Origin: Desulfobacterales bacterium
GTDB taxonomy: Bacteria; Desulfobacterota; Desulfobulbia; Desulfobulbales; BM004
NCBI GenBank assembly: GCA_030621655.1
Contig: JAUXHH010000123.1
Coordinates: forward strand, 1-5,479
Length of the DNA stretch: 5,479 nt
Direction: 5' to 3'
This document shows positions 1-5,479 of this stretch, one piece after another. The notes beneath the pieces are model-generated. The model was not told where the DNA came from. It ran no database searches and was given only the letters and a program-made list of their open reading frames with translations. The position numbers were made by a program, and so were the translations under genes. Positions within the stretch are counted from its first letter, which is position 1; every line of letters starts with the position of its first letter.

Positions 1-2540
1 GCCTTCCTATTGAGCATAATGTTGATAAAGAGCTGGGAGCCAAAAAAAAGGAGATCCCCGTCCTTTCTATACGTGCTGCCTGCCGTAAATATGCAGAAAA
101 ATGGATAAAGATCCAGAAGAAAGAGTTTAAGCGCCTCGGTGTCCTGGGTGACTGGGAAGATCCTTACCTGACAATCAATTATAGCTACGAGGCATCAATT
201 GCTAGAGAATTTAACAGATTTTTACTCTCGGATGGGGTTGTCAGGAGTAAAAAACCTGTATACTGGTGTTCTTCATGCCGCACAGCACTGGCTGAGGCTG
301 AGGTAGAGTATCATGATCATGGCTCACCCTCAATTTATGTTAAATTTCCCTTGCTGGATGATTTGGGAAAGATCGTTCCTGAACTTGCAGAAGAAAAACG
401 TCACGGTCGAAAAGTATATGCCCTGATCTGGACTACTACTCCATGGACACTGCCGGCCAATCTTGCTGTTGCCTTTCATCCTAGCTACATCTATGCAGCA
501 GTCGCAGTGGGTGATGAGATTTGGATTATGGCTGAAGATCTTGTTGAGCAGGCATTTGCCGATTTCGATGAAGAGGTGGTAGGCAAGGAGCATGAAATTA
601 TAGCCACATTTTCAGCCAGTGAAATTGAAGGTATGAAATGTAAACATCCCTTCATGGAGCGTGAATCGCTTATCATTCTGGCTAATTATGTGACACTTGA
701 TACCGGTACCGGTATTGTGCACACTGCTCCTGGACATGGCAGGGAAGATTACATGAGCGGCTTGCAATACAACCTGCCTGTATTGTCACCGGTCGATGAC
801 TCGGGCATTTTTACAGACGAAGCCGGGCCATACGCAGGGATGTTTATTCTTGATGCAAACAAACAGATCAATGCTGATCTGAAAGAAAAGGGATTCTTGG
901 TCAAAGAGACAGCAATTTCCCACAGTTATCCCCACTGCTGGCGCTGTAAGAAGCCGGTTATCTTCCGGGCGACGGAGCAGTGGTTTATATCAATGGATAA
1001 AAATGATCTGCGGTCAAGCGCTCTGCAGGAGATCAAGAAAGTTGCCTGGACGCCGCGCTGGGGTATGGAACGTATCTACGGGATGGTTGAACTTCGCCCT
1101 GATTGGTGTTTATCCCGTCAGCGTACCTGGGGGGTGCCGCTCACCGTACTTACCTGTGAAGGATGTGGTGAGGTGCTTAAGGATAAAGCAGTGGCTGAGA
1201 GAATTGTCTCTGTTTTTGCAGAGGAAGGGGCAGATGCCTGGTTCAAGTATAATGCTTCCCATTTTACAGGAGAAGACTGCAGTTGCAAAAACTGTGGGGG
1301 GAGGACCTTCATAAAGGAAAATGATATTCTTGATGTCTGGTTCGACTCAGGGGTTAGCTATGCAGCCGTTCTTGAGGAGAGAGAGGGACTGCAGGCGCCT
1401 GCAGATCTTTACCTGGAAGGCAGTGATCAACATCGCGGTTGGTTTCAAAGTTCTCTTCTTGCCTCAGTGGGGACAAGGGGTATCCCGCCATACAAAGGTG
1501 TCCTGACCCATGGTTTTGTAGTCGATGGGCAGGGCAAGAAAATGTCGAAAAGTGTTGGCAACGTTATTGCTCCTGAAGAGATCATAAAAAAATTTGGTGC
1601 TGAAATTCTCAGGCTCTGGGTATCCAGTGAGGACTACCGCGACGATATTAAGATATCAGATGAGATATTAAAGCAACTGTCAGATGCCTATCGTAAGATA
1701 CGTAATACTATGCGGTTCTTCATGGGGAATCTCTATGACTTTGTTCCTGCAACTGACAGGGTTGCTTACAAAGATATGGAAGAAATTGACCGTTGGGCAT
1801 TGCACCAGTTCGAGCTTTTTAAGCGTAAGGCAATCAAGGCCTATGCGGATTTTGAATTTCATATTGTATTTCATGGGCTGCATCAGTTCTGCGGTGTTAC
1901 CATGAGTGCCTTTTACCTTGATATTATAAAAGACCGGCTGTATACGGCTCTCCCTGATTCTGTTGAGAGGAAAGCGGCGCAGACGGTCCTGTATGATATT
2001 CTCGCCGGCATGTTATGTATCATGGCACCGGTGATGAACTTTACCGCTGCCGAAGCGTGGGAGCATTTGCCCCCGGCAGGTGATGATGAGCAGCGCAAAG
2101 CCCATGAAGTGTTTCTGCAGGAGTTTCCAGAAGAAAATGAAGAGGCTGTTGATCCTGAACTGGACGAGAAATGGAAGCGTCTTCTGGAAGTGAGGTCTGA
2201 GATAACCAAGGCCCTTGAAGGAGCAAGGAGGGATAAGGTTATTGGTCATCCCCTGGAGGCAAAAGTCATGGTCAAGACAACCGGTTCTCTGGCTGAATTT
2301 CTTGCAGACAAGTGGGACACCCTGAAGATGATCTCCATTGTTTCAGAACTGTCCCAGGCAGATGTTCTTGAAGGAGATACTTATACCAGTGAGGAATTGC
2401 CCGAGTTGCAAGTCTCTGTCGTCCCGGCCTCAGGGGCGAAATGCGAAAGATGCTGGCTTCGTTCTGAGACGGTGGGTGATGATGATGGTCATCCGGAACT
2501 TTGCAGCCGATGCACCACAGTCGTTGCTCAACTTGTATAA
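1..2540 (+). CDS. ileS: Isoleucyl-tRNA synthetase, 5'-partial
   Basis: This cytoplasmic class I aminoacyl-tRNA synthetase attaches isoleucine to tRNA-Ile and hydrolyses mischarged valine. The frame is open from the left edge (first full codon at 3) to TAA at 2540, giving 845 residues. By comparison with E. coli IleRS (938 aa), about 90 residues including the HIGH motif lie outside the window. Visible in order (fragment numbering): the LPIE segment after HIGH at residue 1; the CP1 editing domain with TTTPWTLPAN from 144 and HTAPGHGREDY ending near 250, with the editing Asp at 249; WCLSRQRTWGVP; a Cys-rich insertion (C385/C388, C428/C431); DVWFDSG; GSDQHRGWF; KMSKS at 513-517 (bases 1539-1553); an anticodon-binding helical domain; and a C-terminal zinc finger, C814/C817 and C834/C837. 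KMSKS and the terminal zinc finger fit the common bacterial type. No frameshift or missing catalytic motif is seen. The gene is followed by lspA after 31 bases, a common pairing. Confidence 0.98.
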   Translation, partial: LPIEHNVDKELGAKKKEIPVLSIRAACRKYAEKWIKIQKKEFKRLGVLGDWEDPYLTINYSYEASIAREFNRFLLSDGVVRSKKPVYWCSSCRTALAEAEVEYHDHGSPSIYVKFPLLDDLGKIVPELAEEKRHGRKVYALIWTTTPWTLPANLAVAFHPSYIYAAVAVGDEIWIMAEDLVEQAFADFDEEVVGKEHEIIATFSASEIEGMKCKHPFMERESLIILANYVTLDTGTGIVHTAPGHGREDYMSGLQYNLPVLSPVDDSGIFTDEAGPYAGMFILDANKQINADLKEKGFLVKETAISHSYPHCWRCKKPVIFRATEQWFISMDKNDLRSSALQEIKKVAWTPRWGMERIYGMVELRPDWCLSRQRTWGVPLTVLTCEGCGEVLKDKAVAERIVSVFAEEGADAWFKYNASHFTGEDCSCKNCGGRTFIKENDILDVWFDSGVSYAAVLEEREGLQAPADLYLEGSDQHRGWFQSSLLASVGTRGIPPYKGVLTHGFVVDGQGKKMSKSVGNVIAPEEIIKKFGAEILRLWVSSEDYRDDIKISDEILKQLSDAYRKIRNTMRFFMGNLYDFVPATDRVAYKDMEEIDRWALHQFELFKRKAIKAYADFEFHIVFHGLHQFCGVTMSAFYLDIIKDRLYTALPDSVERKAAQTVLYDILAGMLCIMAPVMNFTAAEAWEHLPPAGDDEQRKAHEVFLQEFPEENEEAVDPELDEKWKRLLEVRSEITKALEGARRDKVIGHPLEAKVMVKTTGSLAEFLADKWDTLKMISIVSELSQADVLEGDTYTSEELPELQVSVVPASGAKCERCWLRSETVGDDDGHPELCSRCTTVVAQLV

Positions 2541-2571
2541 TATATGATGTTCTATTGCGCCGGGTTTCAAT

Positions 2572-3075
2572 GTGAATGCTAAGTTTGAATTGAGGGATCT
2601 TATACCTGTTGGTATCGCCGCCTTGGTTATCATTATAGACCAGTTAACCAAGCTGTGGATAATGTCCAATTTTGCCCTCCACGAGCAGCAGAATGTTATT
2701 CCCGGCCTTTTTGATCTGGTTTATGTGACCAATACTGGAGCAGCCTTTGGTTTTCTGGCTGGGAGCAAAAATTTGCTGCGCCAACTGTTTTTTGTTGGGG
2801 TGGCAATAGTAGCACTGGTTGTTATTGTGTATGCCTATGGGCATCTGAAAAGGCAAGGTAAAATATTTGTATATGCCTTGGGGTTGATTGGAGGGGGAGC
2901 CATAGGGAATCTGATAGACCGGCTGCGTTTCGGTTCTGTGGTGGACTTTCTGGATTTTTACCTGGGAAGCTATCACTGGCCGGCATTCAATGCTGCAGAT
3001 TCTGCAATTACAGTAGGCGTTGGATTGTTTCTGCTTGGCACGTTGCTGCAGCATATGGAAGAGAAGAAAAAATAA
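2572..3075 (+). CDS. lspA: Lipoprotein signal peptidase (signal peptidase II)
   Basis: This inner-membrane aspartyl protease cleaves the signal peptide of diacylglyceryl-modified prolipoproteins just before the lipidated Cys. The 167-residue product has normal family length. Four hydrophobic segments are visible, at about 11-30, 68-90, 98-116 and 140-161. Family motifs are all present: DQLTK (23-27), NTGAAFG (54-60), GNLIDR (112-117), VVDF (123-126) and FNAAD (139-143). By family knowledge the catalytic pair is Asp125 and Asp143. The start is GTG at 2572, chosen because an in-frame TGA at 2545 limits upstream extension and the protein then begins normally before the first membrane helix. The Shine-Dalgarno is poor (only GGG at 2562-2564), so TTG at 2590 is a weaker alternative. 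The Lys-rich C-terminus (EEKKK) is expected to be cytoplasmic. It is probably co-transcribed with ileS upstream and fabD downstream. Confidence 0.97.
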   Translation: MNAKFELRDLIPVGIAALVIIIDQLTKLWIMSNFALHEQQNVIPGLFDLVYVTNTGAAFGFLAGSKNLLRQLFFVGVAIVALVVIVYAYGHLKRQGKIFVYALGLIGGGAIGNLIDRLRFGSVVDFLDFYLGSYHWPAFNAADSAITVGVGLFLLGTLLQHMEEKKK

Positions 3076-3091
3076 TGTGTGAGGAATCATA

Positions 3092-4042
3092 ATGCAGGAA
3101 AGTAAAATAGCTGTCCTTTTTCCAGGGCAGGGCTCACAATTTATCGGCATGGGCAAGGAATTTATGGAGTCTGATCAGGAGGCGGGAATGCTGATGGACC
3201 TGGCGGATTCAATCAGCTCTGTCTCTTTACGAAAATTATGCCTTGAAGGTCCCATGGAAGAGTTGACCAAGGCGGTTTATCTGCAACCGGCCTTGACTGC
3301 AGTCAATCTGATCTGCTGGCAGGCTGTAAAGAAGGCAGGTATCCAGCCGGAGTATTTTGCCGGACACAGCCTTGGTGAATACAGCGCCCTCTGCGCATCA
3401 GGTATTTTAGGGGTTGAAGACACCTTGAAGCTGGTGACTGAAAGAGGGAAATTGAGTGAGAGAGAAGGGCAGAGAAATCCCGGTGGTATGCAGGCTATTT
3501 TAGGACTGACCCTGGAAGAAGTGGAGGGAATTCTGGCAACATTTCCTGAAAATTCTAAGGTGACGATTGCCAATCATAATTGTGAAAAACAGATAGTGGT
3601 TTCCGGTTACCATGAAATACTTGCTGCCTTGGAAGGTTTGGTCAGCGAAAAGGGCGGCAAGGCAATCACCTTGAATGTCAGTGTAGCAAACCATAGCCCT
3701 CTTGTTGCAGGAGCAATTCCTGATTTTGAAAAGATTATGGCTGAGATTTCCTTTAACCCGCCCCAAACCCCAGTACTTTTCAATGTAACTGCTGCCGAGG
3801 AAAATGAACCAGCGGCTATTCGTGCAATCATGAGCAGGCATATTGCCTCCAGGGTTCGCTGGTTTGAGATAATAAATTCTCTGGTAGATAAAGGGGTAAC
3901 ACATTTTATTGAAGTTGGGCCGAAGAAGGTTCTCAGTGGGCTCATGAAGAAAATTGCACCAAAATCCTCAGGGTGCAGGACGTATCAGGTTAATTCTCCT
4001 GAGAGCCTTGCCAAATGCCTTGAAGGACTTAATGGGAATTGA
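3092..4042 (+). CDS. fabD: Malonyl-CoA:ACP transacylase
   Basis: This cytoplasmic enzyme transfers malonyl from CoA to acyl carrier protein, making the extender unit for type II fatty acid synthesis. At 316 residues it has about the family length (E. coli 309). Visible are FPGQGSQ (10-16, Gln13 matching the oxyanion-hole Gln), the nucleophile elbow GHSLGE (91-96) with Ser93, Arg118 in TERGK, which in the family binds the malonyl carboxylate, and His201 in VANHSPLV as the catalytic His. Leu94 and Arg118 favour malonyl rather than methylmalonyl. Two places look atypical: Asn200 precedes the His where FabD usually has Phe or Ser, and His250 stands where E. coli has Gln250. The ATG at 3092 is preceded by GAGG (3081-3084) at a 7-base spacing, which fixes the start. 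It lies 16 bases after lspA and ends just before a strong terminator, so it is probably the last gene of an ileS-lspA-fabD transcript. No other fab gene is in the window. Confidence 0.95.
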   Translation: MQESKIAVLFPGQGSQFIGMGKEFMESDQEAGMLMDLADSISSVSLRKLCLEGPMEELTKAVYLQPALTAVNLICWQAVKKAGIQPEYFAGHSLGEYSALCASGILGVEDTLKLVTERGKLSEREGQRNPGGMQAILGLTLEEVEGILATFPENSKVTIANHNCEKQIVVSGYHEILAALEGLVSEKGGKAITLNVSVANHSPLVAGAIPDFEKIMAEISFNPPQTPVLFNVTAAEENEPAAIRAIMSRHIASRVRWFEIINSLVDKGVTHFIEVGPKKVLSGLMKKIAPKSSGCRTYQVNSPESLAKCLEGLNGN

Positions 4043-4103
4043 TCCTTGACGCAACACGAGTTTAATCTCCTGTTTTGATAAATGAAATATGCAATTTGTA
4101 AAG

Positions 4104-4147
4104 AGTACAGCACTGCTTTTGCCATGGGCAGTGCTGTATTATTTTTT
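4104..4147 (+). terminator. Intrinsic terminator after fabD
   Basis: A perfect 11-bp inverted repeat (TACAGCACTGC at 4106-4116 with GCAGTGCTGTA at 4128-4138) can be extended by one G-U and one A-U pair to 4104/4140. The 11-base loop contains CCATGG, and the stem is followed by a T-rich tract with six consecutive T at 4142-4147. This is a textbook Rho-independent terminator on the + strand. No matching T-run flanks it on the other strand, so it looks one-directional. It separates the ileS-lspA-fabD unit from ffh. Confidence 0.93.
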
Positions 4148-4182
4148 CATAATCAGAAAAATTGATGAAGGCTGAGCATTGC

Positions 4183-4211
4183 TTGACATTCGGCAAAGTT
4201 CTAATTATTCT
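4183..4211 (+). promoter_or_regulatory. Probable sigma70-type promoter for ffh
   Basis: A perfect -35 box TTGACA (4183-4188) is followed after exactly 17 bases by TATTCT (4206-4211), a 4/6 match to TATAAT with the important first two and last positions kept. Transcription would begin near 4218. The site lies 36 bases after the terminator T-tract and upstream of ffh on the same strand, where a promoter is needed. The assignment is by consensus only, and no operator-like repeat overlaps it. Confidence 0.72.
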
Positions 4212-4217
4212 TCCCTG

Positions 4218-4391
4218 TTTTTTTAGCAACCCTAAGCGAACTGCTGCAATTGGACTCCTGACAAGCTCTATATCAGGAATTAAAACTCATTAAATTTTAG
4301 CTCTGATGGTCGTCGGTGCAGGGAAATTTGTTTCTGTCAAATAGAGACAGCCCGTGATGCTGGTGGGTGGAAAGAGTAGATGTAACCCATA
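4218..4391 (+). other. Long ffh 5' leader with several small hairpins
   Basis: If transcription starts near 4218, the ffh mRNA carries about 174 untranslated bases. Visible structures are: TCCTGA (4256-4261) with TCAGGA (4273-4278), 6 bp; ATTTG (4326-4330) with CAAAT (4338-4342), 5 bp; CTGTC (4334-4338) with GACAG (4346-4350), 5 bp, which overlaps and excludes the preceding one; and a 6-bp stem next to the ffh ATG. I recognise no known riboswitch class, T-box, tRNA, 4.5S RNA or 6S RNA. No Rho-independent terminator (GC stem plus T-run) is seen inside the leader. It could be a plain leader or a regulatory one; the hairpins are short and may be chance. Confidence 0.45.
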
Positions 4392-4392
4392 A
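4354..4392 (+). other. Tiny possible leader ORF ending in TAATG with ffh start
   Basis: A 12-codon frame opens with GTG at 4354 (or ATG at 4357) and closes with TAA at 4390-4392, so its last base is the first base of the ffh ATG. The peptide would be about MLVGGKSRCNP. It has no clear Shine-Dalgarno of its own, only AGAGACAG several bases upstream. Overlap of this kind can couple translation of the next gene, but an ORF this short occurs easily by chance. There is no evidence that it is translated. Confidence 0.15.
4363..4390 (+). promoter_or_regulatory. Unusual ribosome-binding region of ffh
   Basis: The only purine-rich Shine-Dalgarno-like sequence before ffh is GGAAAGAG (4369-4376), ending 15 bases from the ATG, well beyond the usual 5-9. 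It lies in the loop of a possible hairpin, GTGGGT (4363-4368) with ACCCAT (4385-4390, one G-U pair), which ends one base before the start codon. Folding would bring the loop and the start nearer each other, or could hinder initiation; the sequence alone does not decide. An in-frame TAA at 4383 rules out a further upstream ATG, so 4392 remains the start. Confidence 0.4.
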
Positions 4393-5479
4393 TGTTTGAG
4401 AATCTAACCGAAAAATTAGAGAAGGTTTTTAAGAACCTGCGGGGATATGGAAAGCTAACCCCTGAAAATATCGAAGCTGCCCTCCGTGAAGTGAGATTGG
4501 CACTGCTGGAAGCAGATGTCAATTATAAGGTGGCCAAGGAGTTTATTCATACCATCTCTGAACGGGCTGTCGGCCAGGAGGTGCTTGAGAGCCTTTCCCC
4601 GGGGCAGCAGGTTATAAAGATTGTCCATCAGGAGTTGGTTGAACTGCTGGGCGGTCAGACGGAGGTGCTTAAGCTTGACGGGAAGCAGCCGGTAGTAATT
4701 ATGCTAGCAGGCCTTCAGGGCTCAGGTAAAACAACTACCGCAGCTAAGCTGGCTAAATTGCTGAAGAGTAAAGGCAGGCGACCTTATCTGATCCCTGCTG
4801 ACGTCTATCGGCCTGCTGCTATCGATCAGCTCAAGGTTCTCGGAGAATCCATCGGGGTGGATGTCCACCCTTCGGAAACCAGTCAGAATCCCGTGAACAT
4901 TTGCCGCAACGCCATGATTGCGGCTGACGAGAAGAACCTCAATACCCTGATAATTGATACTGCCGGCCGTTTGCATATCGACCAGGAGTTGATGGAAGAA
5001 CTCCGGCAGATCAAAACACAGACCGAACCTGCCGAGATTTTATTTGTGGCTGATGCCATGACCGGTCAGGATGCCGTTACCGTAGCGGAAAAATTTAAGG
5101 ATGACCTTGATTTGACAGGTGTTGTGCTTACCAAGATGGAAGGTGATGCCCGTGGGGGTGCAGCACTGTCCATTAAGAAGGTGACAGGACGTCCCATAAA
5201 GTTTGTCGGTGTGGGCGAGGGGATGGATGCCCTGGATATTTTTCACCCTGACCGGCTTGCCTCAAGAATTCTTGGGATGGGTGATGTTCTTTCCTTGATT
5301 GAAAAGGCTGAAGCGGTAGTCGATAAGAAAAAAGCCGAGAAACTTGCTAAGAAAATCCAGAAAAGTCAATTCTCCCTGGAAGATTTTCGTGACCAGATCC
5401 AACAGATAAAGAAAATGGGCAGTCTTGAGCAGATAATGGGAATGATCCCCGGCCTCAACAAGATGAAGCAGATGCAAAA
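4392..5479 (+). CDS. ffh: Signal recognition particle GTPase Ffh (SRP54), 3'-partial
   Basis: Ffh binds 4.5S RNA and hydrophobic signal sequences on ribosomes and delivers them to the receptor FtsY at the inner membrane. The frame runs from ATG 4392 to the right edge with no stop: 362 codons plus two bases, against about 450 for the family, so most of the M domain is missing. Visible are an N-domain helix bundle with ALLEADV (37-43), then the G domain: P-loop GLQGSGKTT (107-115), the SRP-type insertion region with DVYRPAA (137-143), DTAGR (189-193), TKMEGDARGG (247-256), and GVGEGMDALDIFHPDR (273-288). RILGMGDVLSL (292-302) is the family's G/M linker. The M domain begins near 330 (FSLEDFRDQI) and continues to the edge. 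FtsY is excluded by the lack of an acidic A domain and by the RILGMGD linker. The fourth G motif has Glu250 where TKxD normally has Asp. Expression is probably from the promoter at 4183, independent of fabD. Confidence 0.97.
   Translation, partial: MFENLTEKLEKVFKNLRGYGKLTPENIEAALREVRLALLEADVNYKVAKEFIHTISERAVGQEVLESLSPGQQVIKIVHQELVELLGGQTEVLKLDGKQPVVIMLAGLQGSGKTTTAAKLAKLLKSKGRRPYLIPADVYRPAAIDQLKVLGESIGVDVHPSETSQNPVNICRNAMIAADEKNLNTLIIDTAGRLHIDQELMEELRQIKTQTEPAEILFVADAMTGQDAVTVAEKFKDDLDLTGVVLTKMEGDARGGAALSIKKVTGRPIKFVGVGEGMDALDIFHPDRLASRILGMGDVLSLIEKAEAVVDKKKAEKLAKKIQKSQFSLEDFRDQIQQIKKMGSLEQIMGMIPGLNKMKQMQ

Noticed and set aside
1003..1314. 103-codon plus-strand frame within ileS
   Set aside because: It lies entirely in another frame of the conserved IleRS catalytic region, and the product shows no family features.
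2644..3156. 170-codon open frame on the minus strand across lspA
   Set aside because: It is antisense to a clear lspA with all family motifs, has no recognisable domain, and reads as a shadow frame.
3500..3904. 134-codon minus-strand frame inside fabD (and an overlapping 112-codon one)
   Set aside because: Both are antisense shadows of conserved fabD coding sequence with no Shine-Dalgarno, promoter or recognisable motif.
4046..4080. TTGACG just after fabD as a -35 box
   Set aside because: No -10 box lies at 16-18 bases, and any transcript would run straight into the terminator at 4104.
4214..4225. Run of seven T at the start of the ffh leader as a second terminator
   Set aside because: No GC-rich inverted repeat precedes it, so it is only a T-tract near the expected transcription start.
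4218..4391. 4.5S SRP RNA (ffs) next to ffh
   Set aside because: The hallmark GGAA tetraloop hairpin with its conserved internal loops is absent, and no long hairpin forms.
4337..4522. 61-codon minus-strand frame across the ffh start
   Set aside because: It overlaps the conserved Ffh N domain antisense and shows only compositionally biased Ser/Arg/Phe sequence.

Overview
The window reads as ordinary bacterial housekeeping DNA of moderate GC content. All genes lie on the + strand: a 5'-truncated isoleucyl-tRNA synthetase gene (ileS), prolipoprotein signal peptidase (lspA), malonyl-CoA:ACP transacylase (fabD), and a 3'-truncated signal recognition particle GTPase gene (ffh). Both truncations are window edges, not lesions. 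IleRS and LspA sequence style and the gene content fit a Gram-negative, Desulfobacterota/deltaproteobacterium-like organism. This is an impression from sequence style, not a demonstrated assignment.

Layout. Positions 1-2540 hold ileS, which lacks only about 90 N-terminal codons. A 31-base gap leads to lspA (2572-3075), and a 16-base gap carrying a clear Shine-Dalgarno leads to fabD (3092-4042). No terminator is visible in either gap, so ileS-lspA-fabD probably forms one transcript. It ends at a strong intrinsic terminator (4104-4147). The following non-coding stretch holds a good sigma70-type promoter (4183-4211) and a leader of about 170 bases. The ffh gene starts at 4392 and runs off the right edge. 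Positions 4043-4103, between the fabD stop and the terminator, show nothing recognisable.

How the genes relate. IleRS charges tRNA-Ile. Ffh targets nascent membrane and some secreted proteins to the translocon. LspA removes the signal peptide from lipidated prolipoproteins after export. FabD supplies malonyl-ACP for the fatty acids that become membrane lipids. The common theme is protein synthesis plus envelope biogenesis, but apart from the ileS-lspA pairing the arrangement is simple co-transcription and adjacency.

I found no mobile element, CRISPR array, tRNA, rRNA or defence-type system, and no convincing previously undescribed system. The points most worth checking are: (a) altered residues around the FabD active site together with its position outside a fab cluster; (b) a Glu in place of the usual Asp in the G4 guanine-recognition motif of Ffh; (c) the long, structured ffh leader without a normally spaced Shine-Dalgarno, where a tiny ORF ends in TAATG overlapping the ffh start.
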